NCBI RefSeq assembly: GCF_016907655.1
Contig: NZ_JAFBCL010000001.1
Coordinates: 5,800,001-5,864,000, forward strand
Direction: 5' to 3'
DNA length: 64,000 nt
From: Saccharothrix algeriensis
GTDB lineage: Bacteria > Actinomycetota > Actinomycetes > Mycobacteriales > Pseudonocardiaceae
The position numbers were made by a program, and so were the translations under genes. This document shows, piece after piece, positions 41,147 to 49,946 of the stretch. Numbering within the stretch: position 1 is the first letter of the stretch; each line of letters begins with the position of its first letter. The notes beneath the pieces are model-generated. The model saw only the letters and a list, made by a program, of their open reading frames with translations. It searched no databases and was not told the DNA's origin.

Positions 41147-42450
41147 CTCAACCTCCCTCCGGGTGGTCCGGGAGCCCGTTTCCGGGCGCGCAGTGAATTC
41201 GGACGACAAGGGGAATTGAGCGGGCCGGACCGCCGACACGTGTTCCCCCGGTTCACGTCCGGTGTCGAGCGGTAATCGCCTCGGCGCCGCCACTCCAGTA
41301 ATACCCGGACTCGTCGGTGCCGGCAAGGGAAAGGACCGGGGGTGCGCTGCGGTTGTCGCCGGCGCCGCGAGCTGATCCGATGCCCGCGTGATACCCGGTC
41401 GACAGCGTGCCGTCAACCAGGTGTTCGACTGATTCGGGCGGCCGGCCGAGCAGCGTCGGGATCGAATCCGAAAAGTTTCCGGGGGTGGGTGTGCAACTGT
41501 GGAGCGGTTCGTTGACAAAGCTCGCGGAGGGCTGGGAGTTTCGGTTGTCCCGGGCAGTGCGACCGCGCTGCGAAATGGAGTCGGAAATGGTGGGCGACGA
41601 GTGCGGGGCGGTGTGCGGGCCGTCGGCGGTGACCGGACCCGGCACGTTCGCGGAGGGGGCCGGTGCGCCGGTTCGAGGAGCGGTCCCGCCGGGGCGAACC
41701 GGCCCTCGCCGTCGCGCGGCGCCTCGCGGCGGCAGGCGGCGCCCTCCGCCGCGGCTCCGGTCGACCGGTGATCCCGTTGCCGGTCAGCCGCGCCGGCGCC
41801 TCGCCGCCCGGCGGTGTCGTGGTCCCCGCCGATCCCGCGCGGACCGCCGGCCGGCCCGGTGCGCCGCGCCTGCCGCGAGGGGCCTGCCCGGTTCGCCCAC
41901 CGGCCTCGCCACCCCCACCGCGCTGGGCCGTGACCGCCGTCGGCCGGCGACCTCGCGCCACCTCGCCGCGTCCGGCGCGTTGCTCCGGTTCGCCGGTCGC
42001 GGCGGCGACCGGGTCGCCCGGCGCGCGCCCACCCGTCCGGGCTGCTGAGCGAACCCCGTGCGGGGTTGATGTGCCGGCCGGGTTTCGCCGGTCCCCGACC
42101 ACCGTGCTGCCGCGAAGGAAGAGGAGTCGGCGCCACCCGGCGCACCGGCGTCCGCAGGCCCCCGTTCGCCGCGCCGCGCGGGTGGAGGTCGACGGGTGCC
42201 GGACCCGCCGGGGAACCCGACCACCACCCGTTCCGGTCGTGGATCTCAACGGGTGACAGGCGTTGCCCCGCGGTCGGAAGCCTTGTTACATTGGCCGATA
42301 GTCACCATTTCGTTGCGTTACGCAGTTTGTGCGGGTGCAGGGCTTGCCGGTACGCACGTGGGGCTTCATCGGCGGACGTTGTCCGCCCGGCCTGCTTCCG
42401 GCTCGGATCACCCGGCCCGCGTACGACACGGCAACACCTGGGGGGAAGTA
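41147..42450. other. 1.3-kb gene-free region upstream of the peptide operon and regulator
   Basis: No frame here has both a ribosome site and credible composition. The part nearest the peptide gene (41160-41600) is distinctly less GC-rich than the genes and probably holds the operon promoter, though I cannot fix -35/-10 boxes. A perfect TTGACA at 41512 (+ strand) lacks a good -10. GTTCGACTG at 41423-41431 resembles a StrR-type half-site but has no matching inverted arm. Confidence 0.5.
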
Positions 42451-43455
42451 GTGGCGGAAGGGGTGGCCCCGCTCGTGCGGGCCGCAGGAGAAGGGCGTCT
42501 CGCGGACCTCGACCAGCACCTCGCGCGGTGCACGCCCGGCCGGGTGCCGCTGGACGAGCTCGTCGTCGGCGAGTCGCCGAGGATCGTCGGGGTGGATCCC
42601 GAGTACGCGCGCGCCCTGGTCGAGGTGGACGACCGGTTGCCGGCGATCGTCGTGAACCAGCGCACCATGGAGATCATCGACGGCCGGCACCGGCTGCACG
42701 CGGCGCGGCTGCGCGGCGAGCAGGTGATCGACGTGCTGTTCTTCGACGGGACGGCCGACGAGGCGTTCCTGCTCGCGGTGCGGCTCAACGCCGTGCACGG
42801 GCTGCCGCTGAGCCAGGCCGACCGCAACGCGGCCGCGCGGCGGATCATCGCCGCGCACGGCGCGTGGTCCGACCGGGCGATCGCCGGCGTCGTCGGCCTG
42901 TCGGCCAAGACCGTGGGGGCGCTGCGCCGCGTGGTGCCCGCCGGTGGCGCGCCGGTCCGGCTCGGCCGCGACGGCAGGGTGCGCCCGCTCAACACCGCGG
43001 AGGCGCGCCGCCGCGTCGGGCAGCTGCTGGTGGAGCTGCCCGAGGCGAGCCTGCGGGAGGTCGCCCGGCGGGCCGACGTCTCCGTCGGCACGGTTCGCGA
43101 CGTGCGCCGCCGCCTGCGCGTCGGCGCCGACCCGGTGCCCGTGCGGCAGCGGCGGGCCGAGCGCGCCGGCACTCCGCCCCGCCCGGTCGGCGAACCGTGC
43201 CCGCCGCCGGACCTGGGTTCGCTCAAGCGCGACCCCTCCATGAGGTTCAGCGAAATCGGCCGGGGCATCCTGCGGATGCTCGACGTGGGCACCTTCGGCG
43301 CGGAGCAGTGGCAGCGCTACACCGACATGGTGCCCGCGCACGCGATCGGCGCGCTGGCCGACGCGGCCCGCCGCTGCGCCGAGTCGTGGGAGCTGTTCGC
43401 CCGGCAGTTGGAGGAGCGCGAGCGCCGCAACTCGGACACCTGGATGGCGCTGTGA
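42451..43455 (+). CDS. StrR/NovG-type ParB-like transcriptional regulator
   Basis: A 334-aa protein with an N-terminal ParB/Srx-like domain (VPLDELVVGESPRIVGVD, IIDGRHRLHAARLRGEQ) and a helix-turn-helix further on (LREVARRADVSVGTVRDVRRRL). The domain order, length and absence of a ParA partner match StrR, NovG, Dbv4 and Bbr, cluster-situated activators of antibiotic pathways, rather than chromosome-partition ParB. GTG 42451 follows GGGGGAAG; earlier starts would add ~85 Arg/Gly-rich residues. It is the only pathway-type regulator in the window and may control the flanking clusters. Confidence 0.85.
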   Translation: MAEGVAPLVRAAGEGRLADLDQHLARCTPGRVPLDELVVGESPRIVGVDPEYARALVEVDDRLPAIVVNQRTMEIIDGRHRLHAARLRGEQVIDVLFFDGTADEAFLLAVRLNAVHGLPLSQADRNAAARRIIAAHGAWSDRAIAGVVGLSAKTVGALRRVVPAGGAPVRLGRDGRVRPLNTAEARRRVGQLLVELPEASLREVARRADVSVGTVRDVRRRLRVGADPVPVRQRRAERAGTPPRPVGEPCPPPDLGSLKRDPSMRFSEIGRGILRMLDVGTFGAEQWQRYTDMVPAHAIGALADAARRCAESWELFARQLEERERRNSDTWMAL

Positions 43456-43650
43456 GCGTGCCGCCCGTCCCGGTGGCGCGCCACGCGCGAGTTCCCCGGG
43501 GGGCGCGAGCCGTGCCCGCCGCCCGGCCGGCGCGCTCGGCCGCGCTCCAGCGCCGGTGAGCCGTTGGCGCAGCCGGGGGCGTGACAGGGGGACCCCGTCG
43601 CCGGTTCTCCGGCAGGGCGTTCCGCGACGACGAACCGAGCGCCTCACCTC

Positions 43651-43672
43651 CCGGCTGAGCCGGCTCAGCCGG
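43651..43672. terminator. 22-bp perfect palindrome at the NmrA-type gene stop
   Basis: CCGGCTGAGCCGGCTCAGCCGG is fully self-complementary and overlaps the stop codon (43665-43667) of the minus-strand reductase, in the convergent gap after the StrR-like gene. It probably acts as a terminator for one or both transcripts. Confidence 0.5.
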
Positions 43673-44585
43673 CCGACCGGTTGCGCAGGGTGCCCCTCGC
43701 CCACCCGGTGAAGGTCGTCGTCGGCACACCCATGCGCGCGGCGAACTGCGGGCGCGCCGGCGCGGGGTGGGCGCTCATGTGCTGCTGTGCTTGGAAGAAC
43801 GCCCTGAGGGGGCCCTCCGCTGGGACGTGCTCGGGACCGGGGGGCAGTTCGATGTCGGTCCCGAGTGCCCGGGACAGGGCCTGTGCGGCCTCGCGGAAGC
43901 TCAGGACGTCTCCGGCCAGTTCCAGTTCGACGCCGTGGAAGCGCTCCGGTTCTGCGAACGCCGCGGCGGCAGCGGCTCCGATGTCGTCCACCGCGACGAA
44001 GGGGTGTGCGACGTCGAGGTCGACGGCGACGACAAGCCGGTTCGAGGTCATGTCGGCGAAGTAGGGCGATGGTCGGACGAAGTTCTCCATGAACGTGGCC
44101 GGCCTGAGGATCGTCCACCGCGGAAAGCCCGCGGTCCGCACCAGGTCCTCGACTGCGGCCTTGCTGCGGTAGTAGTGCCGCACGAAGGAGCCCCAGCGCT
44201 GCTCGTCGAAGTGCTCGACGTCGATCGTGCCGACGCCCGAGACCGAAGTGTGCACCACGTGCCCGACCTGCGCCCGTCGGGCGGCCTCGACCAGGTTGTG
44301 GCCGTGGCGGACTTCGGGGTCGCCCGGCAGGCCGGTGATGTCGGGCACCTGCACCGAGAACACCGCGCGGGCGTTGTCGAGGGCCGCTTCCAACGACGGG
44401 ACGTCGTCCAGGTCTCCTCGCACGAGGACGGCTCCGAGTTCGCGCAGGGCGGCGGCGCGCTCGGTGCCGGTGTCGCGCACCAGCGCCCGGACCGGGACGT
44501 CGGAGGCGAGCAGCGCGCGGACCACGGCGCCTCCCTGCTTGCCGGTCGCTCCGGTGACCAGCACGAACGGCTGTGACGAGGGCAT
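43665..44585 (-). CDS. NmrA-like NAD(P)-binding protein (atypical SDR)
   Basis: A 306-aa atypical short-chain dehydrogenase. FVLVTGATGKQGGAVVRALLA is the NADP-binding motif, followed by VRALVRDTGTERAAAL, VRGDLDDVPSLEAAL and WTILRPATFMENFV, all NmrA/HSCARG features. The usual catalytic Tyr-Lys pair is not evident in the normal register (HYYRSKAAVEDLV is present), so it may be a redox sensor rather than an enzyme. ATG 44585 is preceded by CGGAGGAA. It is divergent from a TetR gene with repeat elements between them, so it is probably repressed by that regulator. Confidence 0.85.
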   Translation of the reverse strand: MPSSQPFVLVTGATGKQGGAVVRALLASDVPVRALVRDTGTERAAALRELGAVLVRGDLDDVPSLEAALDNARAVFSVQVPDITGLPGDPEVRHGHNLVEAARRAQVGHVVHTSVSGVGTIDVEHFDEQRWGSFVRHYYRSKAAVEDLVRTAGFPRWTILRPATFMENFVRPSPYFADMTSNRLVVAVDLDVAHPFVAVDDIGAAAAAAFAEPERFHGVELELAGDVLSFREAAQALSRALGTDIELPPGPEHVPAEGPLRAFFQAQQHMSAHPAPARPQFAARMGVPTTTFTGWARGTLRNRSAG

Positions 44586-44606
44586 GGCGTTCCTCCGCTC
44601 AGTAAG

Positions 44607-44660
44607 TGGGGTGGCACCCCGTTTTACCTGGGCTACGATATGGGGTGTCACTCCGTTTTG
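44607..44660. promoter_or_regulatory. paired TetR operator-like repeats
   Basis: TGGGGTGGCACCCCGTTTTA (44607-44626) and TGGGGTGTCACTCCGTTTTG (44641-44660) are direct repeats of a near-palindromic GGGGTG-n-CACCCC core, 34 bases apart, in the 95-bp gap between the divergent NmrA-type and TetR genes. This placement suits autoregulation and repression of both genes. Confidence 0.7.
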
Positions 44661-44680
44661 TCCAGCGAGAGGTCGTCCCG

Positions 44681-45238
44681 ATGGCGAGCAGCGGGCCCAG
44701 GTCGCAGCGGGCGGACTGGCAGCGCAATCACGAGCGGCTCCTGGCGGCGGCCCGGCCCCTCGTCGCCCGCGACGGCGCCCGGGTCTCCTTCGAGGAGGTC
44801 GCCCGCGAGGCCGGCGTGGGTTCGGCCACCCTGCACCGGCACTTCCCGTCCCGGCGCGCGTTGCTCGACGAGGTCTTCCACGAGACCGTCGAGCACCTGC
44901 GCCGGCGAGGTGACGAGCTGGCCGGCGGTGACCCCGGCGCGGGCCTCTTCACGTGGCTGGAAGAACTGGTCGTGTCCGCTGTGGAGACCCGCGGCCTGAC
45001 CGCCTCGTTGGAGGCCGACGTGACCGGGGGAGCGCCGTCCGCGGTGGACTGCCACGGCGTGGTGCGGGAGGCGACCGTGAACCTGCTGGACCGGGCGCTC
45101 GCGGTGGGCGCCGTGCGACCGGGGACCTCACCGGACGACCTGCTCACCCTCGGGACGGCCGTCTCCGTGGCCGCTGAAAGCGATCCGGCAGCGGCACGCC
45201 GCCTGCTCCACCTCGTCTTCGACGGCCTCCGGCCCTGA
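44681..45238 (+). CDS. TetR-family transcriptional regulator
   Basis: A 185-aa repressor. The N-terminal HTH region reads RLLAAARPLVARDGARVSFEEVAREAGVGSATLHRHFPSRRALLDEVF, the classic TetR signature, and the C-terminal ligand domain is helical and short. AGAGG stands ~8 bases before the ATG. It diverges from the NmrA-like gene and the repeats between them are the likely operators. Its ligand is unknown. Confidence 0.92.
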   Translation: MASSGPRSQRADWQRNHERLLAAARPLVARDGARVSFEEVAREAGVGSATLHRHFPSRRALLDEVFHETVEHLRRRGDELAGGDPGAGLFTWLEELVVSAVETRGLTASLEADVTGGAPSAVDCHGVVREATVNLLDRALAVGAVRPGTSPDDLLTLGTAVSVAAESDPAAARRLLHLVFDGLRP

Positions 45239-45334
45239 TCCGGAGACAGGGGACCCCGCGTGCGCCCGCGGATCTTCCGGGTGGCCGCCGCTCGCAGTCG
45301 CACCAGCGGGACGCGGCGGTGGCCCGCGTCGGCG

Positions 45335-45359
45335 CGAGCCGGCGCTCACGGCCGGCTCG
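45335..45359. terminator. hairpin between convergent TetR and response-regulator genes
   Basis: CGAGCCGGC (45335-45343) and GCCGGCTCG (45351-45359) form a perfect 9-bp stem with a 7-base loop in the 134-bp convergent gap, a probable bidirectional terminator. Confidence 0.55.
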
Positions 45360-45372
45360 GCGCGCGCGGGTC

Positions 45373-46047
45373 TCACTCGGCGACGACCAGCCCCACCCGG
45401 TAGGCGAGGACCACCGCCTGCACGCGGTCGCGCAGGTCGAGTTTGGTCAGGATCCGGGAGACGTAGGTCTTCACGGTTTCCGTGGTGATGCACAGCCGCT
45501 CGGCGATCTCCGCGTTCGACAGGCCCGCGGCGATCTGCTCGAGCACTTCGAGTTCCCGGCGGGCGAGGGTCCGCCGGACGTGCTCCCGGGCCGGGTGGGT
45601 GGTGTCGGCGGGTCGCAGGCGCTCGGCGAAGTGGCCGATCAGGGCTCGGGTGACGGCCGGGGCCACCAGCGATTCCCCGGCGGCGACGGTGCGCACGCCC
45701 TTGACCAGTTCCGCCGGCGGCGCGTCCTTGAGCAGGAACCCGCCGGCGCCGGCCTTGAGCGCCTCGTAGACGTACTCGTCGACGTTGAAAGTGGTGACCA
45801 CCAACACCTTCGCCGGGTTGTCCACGCCGGGCCCGGCCAGCCTGCGAGTGGCCTCGATACCGTCGAGGACGGGCATGCGGATGTCCATCACCACGACGTC
45901 CGGGCGCAACCGCAGCGCCTCCTCGACGGCCTGCCTGCCGTCCGCGGCCTCGCCGACCACCTCCATGTCCGGTTGCGCCGAGAAGATCGTGGTGTACCCG
46001 GTGCGCACCAGCTCCTGGTCCTCGCACACCAGAACCCGGATGGTCAT
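45373..46047 (-). CDS. NarL/FixJ-type response regulator
   Basis: A 224-aa two-component regulator. The receiver domain has CEDQELVRTG (acidic pair), VVVMDIRMPVLDG (phosphorylatable Asp ~54) and LLKDAPPAELV (Lys). The LuxR-type HTH reads LARRELEVLEQIAAGLSNAEIAERLCITTETVKTYVSRIL. ATG 46047 overlaps the kinase stop as ATGA. It acts with the adjacent histidine kinase; its targets may include the CPBP gene upstream in the operon. Confidence 0.95.
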   Translation of the reverse strand: MTIRVLVCEDQELVRTGYTTIFSAQPDMEVVGEAADGRQAVEEALRLRPDVVVMDIRMPVLDGIEATRRLAGPGVDNPAKVLVVTTFNVDEYVYEALKAGAGGFLLKDAPPAELVKGVRTVAAGESLVAPAVTRALIGHFAERLRPADTTHPAREHVRRTLARRELEVLEQIAAGLSNAEIAERLCITTETVKTYVSRILTKLDLRDRVQAVVLAYRVGLVVAE

Positions 46048-47228
46048 GACTGCCTCCGTGACGGGATGAGCGCGTGCACCCGGAACCCGCCTTCGGGCCG
46101 GGCCGCGGCCACCAGTTCACCACCGAGCATCCGCACCCGCTCCCGCAGCCCGCTCAGACCGCGCCCGCCCGACCCGACCGCGGGCGTGCCCGCGGACGTC
46201 CCGTCCGTCGTCACCTCGATCTCGATCCGGTCGTCGTGATCGCCGATCTCGACCCGGGTCCGGCGCCCCGCCGCGTGCTTCATCGCGTTGGTCAGCGCCT
46301 CCTGCACCACCCGGTACGCCGCCAGCTCGACGTCGACGGCGTGCTCGCGCCGGTCGCCCCGCCTGGTCAGCTCGACCGGCTGACCGGACAACCGGGCCTG
46401 CTCGACGAGGTCGCCGACCCGGCCCAGGGCCGGCGACCGGTCGGCCCTCGCCGAGTCGCCCGTCGCCTCCAGCACGCCGAGCAGGTGGCGCAGCTCCGTC
46501 AACGCCCGGCGGCCCGTGGCGCTGATGGCGTCGAGCCCTTGCCCCACGCGTTCCGGCGACCCGTCGAGCAGGAACTGCGCCGCGTCCGCCTGGACGACCA
46601 TCGCGGTCACGTGGTGGGTCACCACGTCGTGCAGGTCCCGGGCGATGCGGGCCCGCTCCGCGGCGGTCGCCACCTCGACACCCAGCCGGCGGTTCTCCGC
46701 CTCCTCGGCGCGCCACCGGCGCATCGCGGCCCCGGCCATCCACATCACCACCAGGTTCAGGTAGAAGACGACGAGCACCTGGGGGCGGCTGGGCGAACCC
46801 AGCAGGTGCAACGTGATCGCCAGCCCGGTGTAGCCCGCGGTCGCCACCGCCGCGGTGACCCGGCGATGCCGGACCTGGTGCGCCCCGACCGCGAAGAGCG
46901 CCAGGTAGAGCCCGATGCCGGCGATGGTGTCCGGGTAGCCGAACGCCTGGTGCAGCGCGAAGGCGGCGCCGGTGACCGCCAGGCAGCCGGCCGGTCGGCG
47001 CCGCCTGACCGCCAGCGGCGCGGCTTGCGCGATGACCAGCACGAGCGCGAGCGCGTCGACCGGGCGCTTCGGCAAGTCCCCGAGCTGAGGGCCGATGGTC
47101 GACACGGTCGGCACGAACGCCAGGGCCGTGAGAGCCAGCGCGAACAAACCGTCCTTAATGGACGGGGACAGTCTCTGCCACCCTGGGAGCACCGCGCGAG
47201 CGTACTGGTCAAGCCGCGGCTTCGGCAC
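46044..47228 (-). CDS. sensor histidine kinase (HisKA_3 type)
   Basis: A 394-aa membrane kinase. Several hydrophobic segments occupy the first ~175 residues (DGLFALALTALAFVPTV, ALALVLVIAQAAPL, GLYLALFAVGA, VLVVFYLNLVVMWMAG). The dimerisation/phosphoacceptor motif is RARIARDLHDVVTHHVTAMV, and the ATPase domain shows VVQEALTNAMKHAAG and GGRGLSGLRERVRMLGGEL. A GTG start overlaps the protease gene by 20 bases. It has no recognised sensor domain beyond the membrane helices, so its signal is unknown. Confidence 0.93.
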   Translation of the reverse strand: MPKPRLDQYARAVLPGWQRLSPSIKDGLFALALTALAFVPTVSTIGPQLGDLPKRPVDALALVLVIAQAAPLAVRRRRPAGCLAVTGAAFALHQAFGYPDTIAGIGLYLALFAVGAHQVRHRRVTAAVATAGYTGLAITLHLLGSPSRPQVLVVFYLNLVVMWMAGAAMRRWRAEEAENRRLGVEVATAAERARIARDLHDVVTHHVTAMVVQADAAQFLLDGSPERVGQGLDAISATGRRALTELRHLLGVLEATGDSARADRSPALGRVGDLVEQARLSGQPVELTRRGDRREHAVDVELAAYRVVQEALTNAMKHAAGRRTRVEIGDHDDRIEIEVTTDGTSAGTPAVGSGGRGLSGLRERVRMLGGELVAAARPEGGFRVHALIPSRRQS

Positions 47229-48057
47229 GGCGCCGGATCCGATCGGTGCGGGCGGCGCGGCGCAGCAGGACGGCGGTGGGCACGACGCAGACCAGCAGCG
47301 CGATCAGGCTCGCCTCGGGCCCGAAGGCGCCACCGGTCAGCGCGGCAGGACCGGACAGCGTGGTCCGCAGCAGCCCGTGCGGCGCCTCGGCCGAGCCGGA
47401 CAACGCGACGCCGAAGATGCCGGCGTGGGTGAAGTTCCAGGCGAAGTGCAGGCCGATCGGCAGCCACAGCGAACGGGTCGCGACGTAGGCGGCGGTCGTC
47501 AGCACCCCGCCGGTCAGGGCGATCGACAGCACGCCCCAGAGCGTCGCTTCGGCGTTGACCGAGTGCGTCAGACCGAAGATCAGCGACGACAGGACCAGCG
47601 CGACCGCGGTCCCGGCGCGTTCCTCCGTGATCCGGAACAGCACGCCGCGGAACAGCACCTCTTCGGTGACCGCGACGCTCGCCGTCAGCCCGGCGGTGCC
47701 GAGGCAGCCCCCGATCGAACCCCACGAGACGTCCTGCCGGCCGCCGAACACCCCGATCAGCAGGATCAGCGCGACGAACAGCCCGGACCCGAGCACCGCC
47801 CCGCGCCACAGCTGGGACCACACCCGCACCGCGGCGAGTTCGGGGATGTCCGCCCGCTGCTCCACGACCTGCGACAGCTTGCGGTAACCGGCCACGACAG
47901 CGATGGCGGAGGCGGCCCCCAACGGCAGGGCGAGCAGCACAACGGGCGACACCAGCCGCATGACGACCGCGTTCGCCAGCATCACGACGGTGAACGCGAC
48001 CAGCAGCACGGGGAGCCGATACCTGCGCAGCCGCCCGGTTCCCTTCGATCGAACCAT
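47209..48057 (-). CDS. CPBP-family intramembrane metalloprotease
   Basis: A 282-aa polytopic membrane protein of the CAAX-protease/bacteriocin-processing family. TEEVLFRGVLFR is the EExxxR motif and SLIFGLTHSVN plus GLHFAWNFTHAG supply the later His residues, so all metal-ligand motifs are present. ATG 48057 is chosen with GGGAGGA upstream; the open frame extends ~29 residues further without a site. It is the first gene of an operon with a two-component system. Members cleave peptides in membranes or give bacteriocin immunity, and a role here is not evident. Confidence 0.9.
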   Translation of the reverse strand: MVRSKGTGRLRRYRLPVLLVAFTVVMLANAVVMRLVSPVVLLALPLGAASAIAVVAGYRKLSQVVEQRADIPELAAVRVWSQLWRGAVLGSGLFVALILLIGVFGGRQDVSWGSIGGCLGTAGLTASVAVTEEVLFRGVLFRITEERAGTAVALVLSSLIFGLTHSVNAEATLWGVLSIALTGGVLTTAAYVATRSLWLPIGLHFAWNFTHAGIFGVALSGSAEAPHGLLRTTLSGPAALTGGAFGPEASLIALLVCVVPTAVLLRRAARTDRIRRRAEAAA

Positions 48058-48356
48058 TGCCCTCGTCCTCCCTGTGGCGATCTCCTTGTGCGACACAGAG
48101 ATTAGGAATCCGGACCGGCCGTGGAATCCCGCTGGGAACGACAACCCGGGTAGCTCTCAGGGGGGACAACGGGCCTTACCCCGGGTGTCGCGGCGACCAG
48201 TCCGACGCGGTCCAGGTGCTCGGTGAGCTTCCCCCGACAGCTCGGAGGCTTCCCGGACGTGGTCCGGTGGGGCCTGCTGGGAGTCGTCCGGGTGCGACGG
48301 GTCGAGCTGGCGTGGCGGTGCGACGGTTCCCCCGCGCTCCGGCAGTCTGTACCGCC

Positions 48357-48923
48357 ATGGGAACGTTGACCTACGGCATGAACGTCTCGGTGGACGGCTA
48401 CACCGTCGACGCGAACGGCGACCTCGGCTGGAGCACGCCGGACGACGAGCTGCACCAGTACTGGAACGACCGGACCGGGCAGATCGCGCTGTCGCTGTAC
48501 GGGCGCAGGCTGTACGAGCTGATGGCGGCCCACTGGCCGACCGCCGGCCAGGCGCCCGACGTGCCCCCGGTGGAGGCCGAGTACGCCCGGCTGTGGCTTG
48601 CGATGCCGAAGGTGGTCTTCTCCCGGACCCTGGAATCGGTCGGTTGGAACTCCCGGCTGGAACGGGGTGACGTGGTCGAGACCACCAGGAGGCTCAAGGC
48701 CGGGACCGACGGCCTGATGGAGGTGGGCGGCGCCACGCTCGCCGCGCCCCTGGTCCGGGCCGGCCTCGTGGACGAGTTCCACGTGCTGGTCACGCCGGTC
48801 GCGATCGGCGGCGGCACACCGTTCCTCCCGTCGCTGAACAGGTGGTTGAAGCTGGAGCTGGTGGAGAACCGCACCTTCGGGTCTGGTGCGGTCCTCCTGC
48901 GCTACAAGTCCGTCCGCGACTAG
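48357..48923 (+). CDS. dihydrofolate reductase / RibD C-terminal-like protein
   Basis: A 188-aa protein of the RibD_C/DHFR superfamily. LTYGMNVSVDGYTVDANGDLGW matches the N-terminal NADPH-binding strand, IALSLYGRRLYELMAAHWP the second block, and LVDEFHVLVTPVAIGGGTPFLP the characteristic C-terminal motif. It is an orphan reductase of unknown substrate and common in actinomycetes. It stands alone between the CPBP gene (divergent) and the propeller gene (convergent). Confidence 0.92.
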   Translation: MGTLTYGMNVSVDGYTVDANGDLGWSTPDDELHQYWNDRTGQIALSLYGRRLYELMAAHWPTAGQAPDVPPVEAEYARLWLAMPKVVFSRTLESVGWNSRLERGDVVETTRRLKAGTDGLMEVGGATLAAPLVRAGLVDEFHVLVTPVAIGGGTPFLPSLNRWLKLELVENRTFGSGAVLLRYKSVRD

Positions 48924-49002
48924 CGGACGCCGACGACCGGCCCCCGGCGGGCGCCGCGCCCCGAACGGCCGGGCACGCGGACGTTCGCGCTGTCCCGGCC
49001 GA

Positions 49003-49029
49003 TCCGGGGCGCCGCCTGGCCGCCCCGGA
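49003..49029. terminator. hairpin between convergent genes
   Basis: TCCGGGGCG (49003-49011) and CGCCCCGGA (49021-49029) form a perfect 9-bp stem with a 9-base loop. A second 8-bp hairpin follows at 49048-49073 (CGGTCACC with GGTGACCG). Together they probably terminate the reductase and propeller transcripts. Confidence 0.6.
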
Positions 49030-49076
49030 CCCCGTTCGGCCCGGTCGCGGTCACCGGCTGCGGTTGGTGACCGGGG

Positions 49077-49946
49077 CTACTGGCCGTAGCCCTTCGCGGT
49101 CCAGCCGAGCGCGCCGAGCGAGCCGCCCTTGATGTCCGAGCCGATCCGGTCACGCTGGTCGGCGTCGAAGTACACCGAGGCACTCCCGGCCGGGGTGATG
49201 CCCAGGAGCACCCGGCCGGCCGGGTGCTCCTCGCACCACCCGGTGCTCACGCTGCCGAACCCGGACCAGCCGCTCGACCGCAGGGTGGTCGAGCCGATCG
49301 TCGTGGGCGTGGCCTGGTTGACCCGCCACTCCGCGAGCGCGCCGTTGGTCTTCGTCCCCAGCAGCACGTCGACCGCCGCGCCGCCGGTTCCCTCGGTGCG
49401 CGCGTAGGTCAGCGTCTTGACCTGGTCCCACCCGGTCGTGCGCAGCGTCAGCGGTGCGGAGACGGTGTACCGGCCGTTCGTGTAGGACCTGGTGTAGCGG
49501 TAGAGGGAGCTGCCGGCAACGCGGTACAGGTAGTCAACGCCATCGACCAGGATCCGGGTGTCGGCGAAGCCCGGGGCCATCCGCGTCGCGGTGTTCCCGG
49601 TCATCCTCCACACGCCGTCGACCTGCTCACCCCGGCGCTGGATGTCGTACAGGTACCCGTCGGTCGGGTGCGTGGCGATCTCGCTGCTCATGAACACGTA
49701 AGGGTCGCCGGCCGCGCCGATCTGCTGCCAGGCGGACGGCACCCAGGCCAGCGTGTCGCCCGGGTACGACGTGACGCTGGTCTTGCCGGCGGCGTACCCG
49801 TAGGAGACCCGCTGGCCGTCCGGGTGATAGGCGGTCGTGAACGTCGAGCAGTCCGCCGGCACGTCGCTGACCGCGGCGTTGGCCGGCAGAGCGGCGCCGG
49901 CCGCACCGAGGGCGAGCACGGCGGCGACGGCGAGAGTTCTGCGCAT
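49077..49946 (-). CDS. secreted tachylectin-like beta-propeller protein
   Basis: A 289-aa exported protein. The signal peptide is MRRTLAVAAVLALGAAGAALPANAA, cleaved near residue 25. The mature part shows repeated Tyr/Trp-rich blades (DGYLYDIQRRGEQVDGVW, VDYLYRVAGSSLYRYTRSYTNGRY, DVLLGTKTNGALAEWRV, GWSGFGSVSTGWCEEH) like tachylectin-2-type sugar-binding propellers. GGAGGAACC precedes ATG 49946, nine bases ahead. It carries two Cys, which may be disulfide-linked. A carbohydrate- or matrix-binding role is inferred from the family. It has no evident link to the clusters. Confidence 0.72.
   Translation of the reverse strand: MRRTLAVAAVLALGAAGAALPANAAVSDVPADCSTFTTAYHPDGQRVSYGYAAGKTSVTSYPGDTLAWVPSAWQQIGAAGDPYVFMSSEIATHPTDGYLYDIQRRGEQVDGVWRMTGNTATRMAPGFADTRILVDGVDYLYRVAGSSLYRYTRSYTNGRYTVSAPLTLRTTGWDQVKTLTYARTEGTGGAAVDVLLGTKTNGALAEWRVNQATPTTIGSTTLRSSGWSGFGSVSTGWCEEHPAGRVLLGITPAGSASVYFDADQRDRIGSDIKGGSLGALGWTAKGYGQ

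Noticed and set aside
41411..41431. CGTCAACC and GTTCGACTG as a StrR-box
   Set aside because: The half-sites are in everted order with almost no spacer, unlike the inverted arms with an ~11-base spacer of StrR-type sites; noted only as a half-site.
41253..41645. 130-codon minus-strand frame just upstream of the peptide gene, less Arg-rich than most spurious frames
   Set aside because: GTG start without a ribosome site, third-position GC clearly lower than in real neighbours, and no recognisable motif; more likely promoter DNA.
41663..42256. 197-codon plus-strand frame ahead of the StrR-like gene
   Set aside because: Repetitive Arg/Pro/Gly composition and no ribosome-binding site; treated as non-coding.
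42451..43455. Chromosome or plasmid partition ParB
   Set aside because: No ParA gene, no parS-like sites seen, and the domain layout fits StrR-type pathway regulators; not evidence for a plasmid or origin.
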